From Acanthamoeba lenticulata (lineage: Eukaryota > Discosea > Longamoebia > Acanthamoebidae): DNA of 14,364 bases. Below are positions 1-10,162 of the stretch, piece by piece. The notes under the pieces were generated by a model that searched no databases, had not been told where the DNA came from, and saw only the letters and a program-made list of their open reading frames with translations. A program made the translations under genes and the position numbers. How positions within the stretch are numbered: position 1 is the first letter of the stretch; every line of letters begins with the position of its first letter. The DNA is taken from positions 1 to 14,364 of the forward strand of contig NAVB01000648.1 of NCBI GenBank assembly GCA_002179805.1, given 5' to 3'.

Positions 1-45
1 TTTAATTCTATAATTGACATTATAATTATTTGATTTTCTGCGCAG

Positions 46-421
46 GGCACTCCTGTCCTGGGCTCGCGACACGCGGCCAACCCGGAGCTCATCACGGAAG
101 GGACGGGGATCTCTACAGAAAACTGGGAAGAGCTCGAGAGGGCTCTCCACCAGACCTTCAACCGAACGCTCGCCTATGAGTACGTGCCAGCTCTCCCTTT
201 TGCCCTCTTCTCCTTCTTGATCGAAGGAGATCTGACCGTGAGGTGCCAACAACAGACGAGCGCAGACCTTCCGGGCAAAGCACATCGTGCAGGGCCTGCT
301 CGTCAAGAGCCGCAAGTGGATGACGTCGCTGGCCGACTTTGACGTCTTCACCAACCCCAAGTGCCTCCAGGGCGCGCAGCTGAGCGGCGAGGACCCCGCC
401 GACTGGCAATACACCACGTAA
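46..421 (+). CDS. 3' end of an unidentified gene (possible GT-B glycosyltransferase C-terminus), partial
   Basis: This is the end of a gene that begins left of the window. An AT-rich intron with a T-rich tract ends at a CAG (43-45). Two exons follow, 46-179 and 256-421, separated by a 76-base GT..AG intron (180-255), and they join in frame to give 99 residues ending in TAA at 419-421. The first residues, GTPVLGSRHAANPELI, resemble the conserved G-x-PV...PEL(I/V) nucleotide-sugar binding stretch of group 1 glycosyltransferases. It is followed, as expected for that family, by a helical tail (NWEELERALHQTF, AYERAQTFRAKHIV). The catalytic N-terminal half is outside the window, so the family is only a suggestion. 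The very C-terminus (SGEDPADWQYTT) is not recognised. The next gene is convergent, with its stop 51 bases downstream. I am sure this is coding and unsure of the product. Confidence 0.7.
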
Positions 422-472
422 ACGCCAAATGAAGTGGTGGTCCATGTAGTTGCTTTCGTGTGGGAAATAGCA

Positions 473-1884
473 TCAGAGGCCCGCGCAGGGGACGATGGCA
501 GCGGCCGCCTTCCGCAGGCGGTTCATGACGGCGTAGCCGGCGTGACTCTCATCGATGCCCTCGACAAGGATGATGTCGGCCCCGCGGGCGTCGAGCCCCC
601 GTAGCGCCTGGAAGAGGCCGCGGGCGACCTCGGCCGCAAATCGCTCGCGGCCTGCCTCGTCCGTCTTGTCCACCTCCACGGCCACCGAGTAGACCAGCAA
701 CTGCTTCTCCTCTTGTCGTCGCTCCTGCTCGTCCCTCTTGCTATCGTCGTTGCCGTTGTCGTCGTCGTCGGCGACGTGTCGGGCGAGCGCCGCGAGGTCG
801 GCCGGAAGCGCGATCTCGCGGTGCGTGTGGATCAAGCCCACGCTCTGCTTGTCGGCGAGCGCCCGCCGCACCCGCGCGACGAGCTCGTCGCCCATGCGCA
901 CGCTCGGGTGGTCGGCAGACGAGGACGGCAGCAGCTCAAAGAGGACGACGTAGGCGTTAGGCGAGTAGTGGCGGTACTTAAGTCCCGGGGTCGGCGGCTT
1001 GTCCTCCATGGTCTGGTCCTGGAGGCCGCCGCGGCCGTAGACGACGACGTCAGGCAGGTAGCGTCGGAGCTGCTCGTGGGTGACGCCGCCCGGCCGGAGG
1101 ATCATGGGCGGCGCGCGGCTGAGGTCGAGCACGGTGGACTCGAGCCCGACCGCCGTCCCGCCGCCGTCGACGATGCACCGAACGCGGCCGGTGAGATCGG
1201 CGATCACGTGGGCCGCCGTGGTCGGGCTCGGCCGGCCCGACAGGTTGGCGCTTGGCGCGGCGATCGGCACGCCGGCGAGGGCGATCAGCCGTAGGGCGAC
1301 CGGGTGGCTCGGCATGCGCACGGCCACCGTGGTCTGGCCGGCGGTCACGGCCTCGGGCACGTCGTCCCTCTTGGGGAAGAGGATGGTGAGCGGGCCCGGC
1401 CACAGCTGCGAGCGGGCGAGGAAGTCGGCCACGTGGGCTGGCACGTCGGCAGCCAGCAAGTGCAGCATCTCCATCGACGAGATGTGCACGATCAGTGGAT
1501 TGTCCGAGGGTCTGTGCAGACGACGGCGGCCCCGCAAGAGCAATGGGTGAGATTGGCAAGACAACAGACTGCCGTTGAGGCGTCAGATTACCTTCCCTTG
1601 GCTTGAAAGATCTTCTTGCAAGCATCATTGTCGAGGGCGTTGGCGCCAAGACCTGGTCGGAAGGAAGAAATGAGGCCAATTTAGCATGGAGATCGAGGCC
1701 TCAAGCAAGGAAGCCGGCAAAATGGTGCACCGTAGACAGTCTCTGTGGGAAAGGCTACGAGCTCGCCTTTTTGGATGAGCTCCACCGCATCGGCCAACTC
1801 TTCATCGGCAAACGATGAAGGGTTGATTTTCAGGACCTTCGTTTCCATGACCTCCAGTGCGTGTCCGGCTTGCGTTGCCAGCAT
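473..1884 (-). CDS. SUA5: Threonylcarbamoyl-AMP synthase, Sua5/YrdC family
   Basis: Makes L-threonylcarbamoyladenylate from threonine, bicarbonate and ATP, the first step of t6A37 modification of ANN-decoding tRNAs. Exons on the minus strand are 1884-1731, 1652-1592 and 1511-473, with introns of 78 and 80 bases, both GT..AG. The sum is 1,254 bases, 417 residues plus stop. The YrdC domain is complete: PTETVYGLGANA (about residues 45-57), KGRPSDNPLIVHI (from residue 70, the KxR motif), WPGPLTI, SAN at 159-161, GLESTVLDL and ILRPGGVT. A PTPGLKYRHYSP linker (245-256) and a Sua5-type C-terminal domain ending ILVEGIDESHAGYAVMNRL follow, so this is the long Sua5 form and not bacterial-type TsaC alone. 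The C-terminal domain holds an acidic, charged insert (DDDDNGNDDSKRDEQ). The first ATG (1884) adds 12 residues before a second in-frame ATG at 1848, which could be the true start or give a cytosolic versus organellar form. It diverges from the NACHT gene. Confidence 0.95.
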
Positions 1885-2162
1885 CTCTGTGCAAAGCCTT
1901 TGTGTGAACTGCCTGAGACTCAGCGCCTGAGCGACGTTGCGTTCGTCTTCTTGTCTGAACCTGAATTTCCGAACTTTTTCTCTTAACGGCTAGCTTACAT
2001 TTTACGAAACGGTTTGCAAAAAAAGTTTGATCTTAGGACCTAACGGCCAAACTCGAGGGAGCAGAAAGAGAGATTCACATTTTCCACTCGAGCGTATCCC
2101 CAGAGGTGTGGTCCTTCATTCTCGGCAGCGAGGCGTTCGTGATTGAAGGGAAGGGAAGGGAA
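1885..2162. promoter_or_regulatory. Divergent promoter region between SUA5 and the NACHT-HEAT gene
   Basis: The 278 bases between the two start codons hold no convincing reading frame and must carry both promoters and both leaders. The centre (about 1975-2040) is AT-rich with a run of seven A. The heptamer TAACGGC occurs twice, at 1984-1990 and 2041-2047, and a related AAACGG lies between them; this resembles a MYB-type core but is only a visual match. The + side leader ends with three GGGAA repeats just before the NACHT start codon. No TATA box is evident. Transcription start sites cannot be placed from sequence. Confidence 0.5.
2148..2162 (+). promoter_or_regulatory. (GGGAA)3 purine repeat abutting the NACHT start codon
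   Basis: Three G-triplets spaced by AA (2148-2150, 2153-2155, 2158-2160) end three bases before the ATG at 2163, with a GG just inside the coding region. In the mRNA this is a purine-rich leader. Three G3 runs plus a G2 could form at most an imperfect G-quadruplex. It may influence initiation, but that is inference. The AAATGG context of the start is favourable. Confidence 0.35.
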
Positions 2163-5100
2163 ATGGCGGACGAAGGGGTTTCCGCCTCCAGGCCCGCTGC
2201 GCGACGAAATGATGATGGGGGCGGTTCGAGCGAATCGACGGCGGCGCTCCATTCGCCAATACCATCAGTATTGCAACTCTACAAGAGACTGGCCGCGATT
2301 GACACGCGTGAGGATGAGAATGCGGACCTGATTATAGACGATCTCCATCGTCATGTGAAGGAACTGACCAGTAATGCCAGTGAGCTCACCCCCGCAGCAT
2401 CTGTCGCTACATCGCCCCAGCTCCACGATGAAGCTTTCACCAACGCTATGGAGGGCGAATTCGTCCACGTGAGAGTGCTCAGCGCAAATAACCTCAGCTT
2501 CCTGCTTTCGTATGGTGACCTAGAGGGTGGATTTGGCGAATCAGTGGTGGAAGAGGACCTTGAACTCACCTTGGGCCAGTTGCTGACGTCGCCTGACTGT
2601 CAATTCTCGCTCGTCGCGGGTGAGGAGGGGGCGGGCAAGACCGTTACCCTCCGCCGCATTCTGCGCGAGTTCGACCGCATCCCCACTCCCTCGCCCTCCC
2701 AGCCCCTGCGCTCGACCTTTCCTCTCTACATCGACTGCGCTCATCTCATTTCGCATCTTCTCTCGGACACAAGCAGTGCTGCTGTTTCTGCGTCTCCATC
2801 ATCTGCTCTCCTCGCTCTACGTAAAGAAAAGATGGAAGCTGAAATAGATCCTGTTGGGCTCCTTCTTCGATCTGCTCTCGATAGCTGGCACATCGGCTCT
2901 TCTTCCTCTCCTTCATCTTCTTCTTCCTCTACTTCTATTTCATCTTCCTCCTCGGCGGAGCTCGCGGCTCTGCTGGGCGAGCTGCTACGCGATACGCGCC
3001 ACCCGTTTGTGCTGCTGCTCGACGGCCTCGACGCCGTGCCGCGCGACCTCGCCAACGAGCTCCTCTACGTCTTGCTGGGCTACAAGGAGAACGAACAACC
3101 GACGTCGTCGGCGGTCAGCGACTGCCTGTCGGTCTTTGCCGTCCAGGCCTTGGGTCGCAAGCTCGGTGCGTCCCGGACCCGCTTTGCCACGTCATCACCC
3201 TCCAATCACAAATCAAACGCGGACCTGTGTGGTTCTGACCCGGTTGTGTGCGGCATCGGCGGTGTGGATGTTGGTGATGACGACTACACAGGCGCGGCAT
3301 TTGGGAAGCGATTGCAGCGGGTCGTGGCCTGTTGCCGGGTGGACACGCTGGCTGACCTCCTGCGCTACCCGCTGCGGCCGACCCAGATCCCCTGCGTGGG
3401 CCCCGCCACCAACCCGTCCACCGGCAGCACGGCCGCCGCCACGGCGGCTACGGCCGCGGGCGAGGCTGAGGCCGAAGGCGAGGCCGAGGGCGGTGGAGCC
3501 GGCGGTGAGGGCACCAACGGCGCCAAGCAGTGGCGGATCCTCAAGCTCGATGTACGTCTGCCTGACGACATCAATGTCGCCGCCGATCATCGTTGATGCC
3601 GTTGTCGACTCACTTTGTGACGCTTTGTCGGCGCTGCAGAGCCTGTGCGGCGAGACGGAGCAGCGTCTCTATGCCAAGGCCCTGTTTGACAAGTTTGGCC
3701 TCGCGCGCCTCCCTGCCGCTCCGGCCTTGCTCGACGCGCTGCTCGAGCGCAAGGGCCTTGTCGTGCCGGTGCAGAAGCAGAGCCCGTTCATGCTCTACCT
3801 CCTGCTGCGGGATATCGTCCTCGGGCAGCCATCGGGCCCGACGGCCAACAACCTGCACGACCTGCTCAACAGCCTCCTTCGCTCGCTTGCCCGCGGTGGC
3901 GCGGCCTCGGCAGAGCCCAGTGTTGTGCGCGAGCTTCTGCTGCCCGCCGCTCGCCGGGACGCCGCCGCCAAGCCCGATGGCGCCAACGCCGCAGAAGACA
4001 ACGACGACCAGGAGACTATCGAACGAAGGCGGCTGATCGGCCTGCTGGCCTTCCTCGTTGCCTGGTGGGATGACAACTATGGCAAGAACTACCACTATGT
4101 ACAGAACCCGCTTTTCCGCCACCACCAGGCCGGAGCCGACACAGCAGTGCTGGAGGACATCTTCGTGGCGCAACGGCGGGTGTTTGTGGAGGCCATGGGC
4201 AAGTACCACCAGCTGCGGCGGGCCGACCTGGACCAGCCCGACGAGCGGCGGCGGCACGGCGAGCGCCTCCTGGCCGAGGTCGAGCGCCTGCTCCCAGGCG
4301 TCCTGCTGCGTCGCGGCGTGGGCCACACGCTGGCCTTTGCCAACTCGACCGTACATCAGTTCATCGTGGCCGACTACCTCCTGGCCTGCACAGCCAGCAT
4401 TGAGGACGAGGTCGCCCTGGCCCGCGTCGTCACCGACGTGCTCCACCCGTGGGAAGCGCGCCACCCGCCCTGGCACCACACTCTCCACCCGGCCACGGCC
4501 ACGGCCACTGGCGCCGCCAATGGCGGGCGGCGGCCATCGGTCTACGCCTCGGCCGACGAGTCGGGTAGCGACAGCCGCGGGGCCTCGCCTGTCCTGGCTG
4601 ACGACATCGCCGCTGGTGAGAAGAAGGCCGCGTCGTCGTCGGCCAACAGCACCAAGCGGGAGACTGCGGCGCCGCAGTTCCTGCGGTACTTCTGGGCCGA
4701 CGAGCGGCACTTGACCGACCGGTGGTGGGGCGAAGTCATCCTCTTCATCGGCTTCCGCAAGGGCCTGCACTGGCTGGCCGAGAAAATCCTCGGCCTGCGC
4801 TTCCCCTCGCTCTCCGAGTGGTTCGACTCGTTCCGGGGCCACAGCACCGACCCGCAGGACCTGGGCCAGCTCCGCTTCTCGCACCTTCTCCGCGCCAAGG
4901 CCTGCGAGGGCTTCCTCAAGCAACAACAGCAGCCGCTGATGCCCAAGAAGAAAAAGACCAAGTGGGGCGCGGCATTCCTCGAATTCCTCGACCGGTCCGA
5001 GTCAGCGCTGCTTCACCTGGAATGCTACCCGGTCTACCTCCAGCTGCCGCACGTCCTCGGTTCCAAGGTCGTCGAGGTCCTCCTGACCAAGTGTATAGAC

Positions 5101-8100
5101 GTCTTCAAAGGTACTTTACCCCCACCCGTGTAGTGCAAAAAATAATTATTTTATAATTTAATTGCTGACGTCACCGATTTTTTTCTTCTGCAGGTCCAAA
5201 TCCAGTGTACGCGATCGACCTGATGGTGAAGTTCTACCTGGGCGGGGCGATCAACGAGCGGAATATAAATATTGTAATTAGCAACCTGCTCGAGGAGGAC
5301 GAACCCCGCGTGCGCAAGGCCGCCCTCGACCTTCTGTGGCGGCTGACCCTGCTCCACCGGGCCAACAACCCCATCTTCCCGCCTCAACTCGCCCGGTCTG
5401 CTGACGCCGCGGCTGGTGCCAACGGCGGCCGCGCGGCCGACACCACAGCGTCGCCCTTGGGCGGCGAAGCCCGACGACGCGGCAGCCGCGGCTCGGGCTC
5501 GGCCGCCGCCGACAAGTCGCGAGAGGACCCTCTGGGCTTCGTCCGCGTCGTCCAGCTCGTCTCGGTCAGACTCAAGGACAAACACGCGCTGGTCCAGCTC
5601 GCCGCGGCTGACGTCATCAAGGACATGGCCCGGCTTTCGATCGCTTCGCTCACCCCGGCCCAGCGCGCCTTCCTCTTTGACCAGCTACTTTGTGATGGTA
5701 TTTTTCCCATTTTTAATCATTATTATTTCGATGTCATTTCTTAATTATTTGAAAAATGTGCAGAGGAGATACAGCTCCGACAGTTGGTCAACTCAGCGGT
5801 GAAGATGATGCAAACGTTCGACGTCTACGTTTGGCTCCTCCGATGGCTCGGCCATGAGGTACAGCCAACCCTTAGTTTATCTTTTATAACTATTTTATAT
5901 TTATTTTTCAATTCATCATCCTGAACTTTCGACCAGGATCCTGGGCTGCGACTGCTGGTCTTGATCGTGTTGGGCCTGCTGGCCAACCCACTGCTGCCCA
6001 CCAAGCAAAAGTTTGACCCATCGCGCAAGGCCATCTGCCTCGTACGGCCCGCCCTGTTGAGTCTCTTTTTTTATTTTGCAATTTTGCTCATTCTTGCCAT
6101 TCTTCAGCTGCTCACGACGTTGAGCCAAGAGCACAAGCCGGCGAGTCCCGTGCTGGGCGACATCCTGCGGGACATGTCGGCCCGCAAGAAGCGGCGGCCG
6201 TCGACAGGCGGTGGTGGCGCGTCCCCGTCCTTGTCGACAGAGGCGGGAGACGACTTGGACCCGCTGCTGGTGCCCTTTGTGACGGTCGTGTTCGAGGCGC
6301 TCGGCGAGACGGCGGCGCGCTGCGAGGACCTGGGCCTCATGCTCGACCTGGTCAAGTGCAAGCCCTTTTTCCTGCGCAAGCTGTGCCTGGTCATCCTCGA
6401 CCGCATTCCCGACCCGGCCCGGCGCCGTGCCGCGCTGACGACGCTCCTCCACTGCGTCAACCAGCGCGACGAGACCAACGCCGTGATCGACTTCCCGCTC
6501 AAGTACGAGGTCATCCAGCTCCTCCAGGCCATCGACCGCGACGTTGCCGACCGCGACCGGCGCGAGACTCGCCGGCTGGCCGACCGCGCCGCGCAGGCCC
6601 GCCTCCTCGGCCGAGCCGCGGATGACGTCAGCAGCGCCAATGGCAGCTCGACGTCGTCGCTTTATTCGACGACCAAGTTTGAGGTCGTCTCGGAGTGGCT
6701 CACGCGCCGGCCCGAGGCGGCCGTCGACGAGTCGCCGGTCACGACGGCCTCGGCCACGGCCACGGCGGCGGCCACGGCGGTAACCACGGCCGCCGCGGCG
6801 GCTGCGACCAGGACCGGCAGCGGCGCCGGGACCACGGGCGGCCGAAGCGAAGACCGAGAGCTGCGGCTGGAAATGGTGAACGCCATACCGGCGACGCTGC
6901 ACCTGAACGACCCCAACGGGCTGCGTTACCTGCGGCTCCTGCTCGACCTCGTGCTGGGCGACGACGAGGAGAAGGACGACCATATCACCGTCCAGGCCCT
7001 CATCGCCAAGCTGCAGGACCTCACCCACACTGCCCTCACCGGCCCGCGTCCCGACAACGCCGACGCCGACATTGACGTGGAGCAGATCAAGCGCGAGGTC
7101 GAGGACAAGTGCTTTGCCATGATGCAGAGCCGCAACGCCTATATGATCCTCACGTCCATCCGTCTCATGAGCCTCCTCGAGCAGTCACGCAAGGGCGAGC
7201 ACCGCCCGCGCGACAGCATCGTCGTCGAGCTCGAGCCATCGGCCGACGTCAGCGTCAACGACGACGAGCATCGTCGGGCACGACGGGAGCAGCGCCAGGC
7301 GCGGCTGCGAAAGGTGGTTCACCAGACAATGGCGCTGCTGAGCCACCGCGAGGCTGACGCGCGGACAGAGGCGCTCGACCTGCTGCGGGTCTTTGTCGAG
7401 GGCATCCACCTGGAGCTCGACGACAACCTGCTCGTGCTATGCTCCATGCTCCGGAATCGCATCTACTTTGTGCGTGCGACGGCCGTCGCCGCGCTGGGCA
7501 CCATTGTACAGCACCTGGCCGGGCGCGTCGCCGCTTCGGGCGATGCCGATGCCGAGGACCTGCTGGCGCGGGTCGAGGCCGCCATCATCGACGTCGTACG
7601 CGCCTGCGGCGCGGATGAGGCCGATCGGGCCGTCGTCGAGTCTGCCGTGCGCGCGCTGGGCTTCTTTGGCGGCCGCCTCTCCAGCGCCGCTCTCGACCTC
7701 GTCGGCGGCCTGCTCGCTGCCGAGCCCAGCCGCCTGCGCGCCACCGTCGTCGAGACCCTCGGCGCCGCCGGCGAGCCCGCCATTCGCTTCATTCCTGACA
7801 TTGCTCAGCTGCTTCTTGTCGACGACAATTGGCTCCGCACCATCGCCGTCACTCAGCTCTCCCGCCTCGCCCTCCTCCGACCCCTCTCCCACGGTGCGCC
7901 TCTTTTTCTTTTTCTTTTTCTATTTATTTGTATTTTTCTTTATATTTACATTTCTTTTAATCCGATTATTATGGGAGCGCAGAGCACCTGCAGGGGATCG
8001 CGGCGCTGCTGCGGTATGAGGAGTACTACGTCAAGGAGAGCTCCATCCAGATCCTGTGCGCTTTGGGCGTCGACACGCTTCTCCTCTTTGTCGACGACAT

Positions 8101-9899
8101 CCTCCGGTACGAGGCTTTTTCTGTGATGTGTCCACTAAAGGCCTTTGGCATGGGAAGTTGTTGACGCGATGACAACGACGACACCAACAACAGAATAATG
8201 GACGACGAGGAGGACGAGGAGGAGCCTTGCGTGGTGATCATGACCCTCTACGCCGTCTCCCTCATCTTTGCCCACTACCGCCAGCACGGCGACAAGTACC
8301 CCGATCGTACGTATTTGAAATTGTTTTGTTTTTTGTTTTATTTTTTATTTATGAATTGTTAGAATTTGTTTCTAATTTTTTTGTCTGTTCCAAAATTCAT
8401 CCGTTCGTGGCGCAGCGCTCACGGTGTGCTCGAACCACCTGTCGCATGTGCTGGCCAAGCTCGACGACAACTCGGTGCCGGTGAAGAAGGCCGCCATCAA
8501 GGCCATCCGACAGTACCCGCAGCTCATCGCCAACAACGCCTTTGCCCTCCAGCGGCTTACTCGGTCCGTGTTTCTGTGCTGCTGACGTCATCACAACTTT
8601 CTGGCTGACGACAATGTTTGTGACGCCGACGACGACAATGTCCACAGATTCCTGAACACGTTTGCCGAGGAGTCGCAGGTGCAGCTGCAAGCGTTCATCC
8701 TGCTGGGCGAGGCCAACCGGCTGTCGGTGTTTGACCACCTGTCGCCGCTGCTGTCGCTCCTGCACTGCCGGGACACCAAGATCCTGATGAAGACCATCAC
8801 CGCGCTGGGCAACCTGGGCGCCCACTGCGTGCACCTCCTCCCGTCGGCCATCAACCGCACCAAGTCGCACGAGATGCGCCGCCGGCTGCTCTCGCTCCTC
8901 ATCAAGTTCATCGGCTACGGCAACTACGACGTCCTCGCCCCGCCCCCGCCGCCGCTCCTCGGCGCCGGCGGCTACGGCCGCGCCGGCGAGGCCGACGCCA
9001 CGGCCACGGCCGCCGCCGGCGAGCCTGACGTCGGCTCGGCCGCGGCGGGCGCCAGCGACTTGGACAAGCTGGCGCTGGTCAAGAAGCGGAAGGAGATGGA
9101 GTACGAGGAGAAGGAGATCGAGTACCTCTTCAAGAACAAGGACAGCACCATCAAGCGCCAGGCCTTCCGCATGATGGCCAACTACTACCTCTACGTCATG
9201 GCCCAACACCTCGCTTTCTCTTCCTCCTCGTCGTCTTCATCGACGCCAACGTCCACGTCAGCCTCTGCTGGCGTGACGTCAGCAGTCGGCGGGGCAGCTG
9301 GGCGGCAGCGGCAGGGGAGCGACGCCGGACGACGGCTGCTGAGCACGAGTCCCGTGGCCGCCGCTGCGGAGACGATGTCGGCCAAGTCGCCGCCGGCTGT
9401 GGTGACGATGACGATGGCCACGGCCCTGATGGGCGGCAGCTCGCCCTCGTCGTCGGCCACCGCCGTCGCCGGCGGGCCCAAGCGGCAGCCGGCTGGGCGA
9501 GAGGAGAGCGCCGACGACATGGACTTCTCGCTCGGCAGCGACGACGAGAGCGACGCCGGCGCCACTGGGCTCGCCGGCCTGGGCGGCGGCGGGCCCGGGG
9601 AGCAGCTGCTGTCGCTCAAGTACCGCAAGTTCCTGGTGGCCATGCTCAAGGACAAGAACCAGAAGAGCCGCATGGAGGCCGTGCTGGCCCTCGGCCAGCT
9701 GCTCTACCGCGAGCACCGCGAGGCCATGCTGCGCCTCCTCTTCCCGACGCCCGGCGTGCTCGCCCGGCCGTCGCTCATCCCTTCGGTCGCCGTATGGCGC
9801 CTCCTCTCGCAGCAGTGGCGCGTCCTCGTCGCCGTCCCTTCGGCCTCATCTTCTGCCGCCGCCGCCGCTTCGTCCTCGCAGGCGCCCATCGGCAAGTGA
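2163..9899 (+). CDS. NACHT-domain NTPase with long HEAT/ARM-like repeat region (STAND family)
   Basis: Eleven exons: 2163-3165, 3292-3551, 3640-5110, 5194-5697, 5764-5858, 5937-6041, 6108-7893, 7983-8106, 8194-8306, 8416-8563 and 8648-9899. Introns are 66-126 bases, all GT..AG, several GTACGT-type. They sum to 6,861 bases, 2,286 residues. The start is the first in-frame ATG (MADEGVSASRP). After about 120 unrecognised residues comes a NACHT-type ATPase: Walker A GEEGAGKT at 153-160, a serine tract at 246-264, Walker B LLLDGLD with acidic residues at 287 and 290, a sensor-like VVACCRVDTL, then a winged-helix-like FANSTVHQFIVADYLL at 654-669. From about 910 to 1966 helical pairs of HEAT type recur (VRKAALDLLWRL, VRATAVAALGTIV, VKESSIQILCALG, VKKAAIKAIRQY), broken by Ala/Thr-, Ser- and Gly-rich inserts. 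A charged, coiled-coil-like segment (KKRKEMEYEEKEIEYLFKN) and one more helical block close the protein. No signal peptide or membrane segment is seen. STAND NTPases act as nucleotide-driven switches in immunity or cell-death signalling; that role here is inferred from family. Introns 3166-3291 and 6042-6107 are stop-free multiples of three, so their removal rests on splice signals and composition. Another such candidate lies at 9792-9881. Confidence 0.85.
2898..2954 (+). repeat. Polyserine tract (TCN repeat, strand-asymmetric pyrimidine run)
   Basis: Nineteen codons, almost all TCT/TCC/TCA, encode serines with single Pro, Thr and Ile interruptions. They sit between Walker A and Walker B of the NACHT domain (residues 246-264). 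The + strand is nearly pure C/T. Flanking residues DPVGLLLRSALDSW and AELAALLGELL look like ordinary NACHT helices, so the tract is probably a surface loop that grew by slippage. Confidence 0.8.
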
Positions 9900-10162
9900 G
9901 ATCCACAAACAACAGCTTCATGATCTCCTGCCATCGTCGTCAAGCTTCCTGCTCTCTTCTTGTGCCATTAACATTAACAAACAAAGAAAATCGCTTTTTG
10001 TCCATCGTGGCCCACGTGGAAGTCCGCCAGCGGACTGAAAAATTTCTTGTTTTTATCCTGGCTCATTTAATTCGGCCTTGCCCGGCTTTTTTCCGATTGG
10101 CAACCCTCATAGTTCTTGTCCGACCGTGGTCTCCGACAGACAGCAATTGCGCAAGACTCTCC
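9900..10162. other. Intergenic region downstream of the NACHT-HEAT gene
   Basis: 263 bases with no convincing gene. An open frame runs through it (it opens at 9794, out of frame with the NACHT gene), but its translation is hydrophobic noise without the GC3 bias of the neighbours. It should hold the 3' untranslated region of the NACHT gene and the promoter or leader of the following orphan gene. The last codons of the NACHT gene include a donor-like GCAA/GTGAGA (9895-9900), but no downstream exon that would need it was found. Confidence 0.4.

Noticed and set aside
713..1294. Plus-strand open frame of 193 codons within SUA5
   Set aside because: It lies opposite highly conserved Sua5 motifs and has Val/Asp/Arg bias typical of the reverse complement of GC-rich coding DNA.
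3610..4926. Minus-strand open frame of 438 codons opposite NACHT-HEAT exon 3
   Set aside because: Long antisense frames are expected where the sense strand has extreme GC3. Its translation is Val/Gly/Arg-rich without domain character, and the sense frame is clearly coding and splices cleanly.
4978..4992. CGAATTCCTCGAATTCCT-like tandem motif
   Set aside because: Explained by the codons of EFLEFL in a conserved-looking helical stretch; too short to be a meaningful repeat.
5916..7028. Minus-strand open frame of 370 codons opposite exons 6-7
   Set aside because: It reads through introns and exons of the NACHT-HEAT gene and is Arg/Gly-rich; this is an antisense shadow of biased codons.
8397..9209. 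Minus-strand open frame of 270 codons
   Set aside because: It is antisense to exons 10-11 and an intron of the NACHT-HEAT gene, with repetitive Val/Gly/Arg composition and no recognisable domain.
9794..10162. Upstream extension of the orphan frame back to 9794
   Set aside because: It starts in a different frame inside the last NACHT-HEAT exon and its translation between 9900 and 10160 lacks coding bias.
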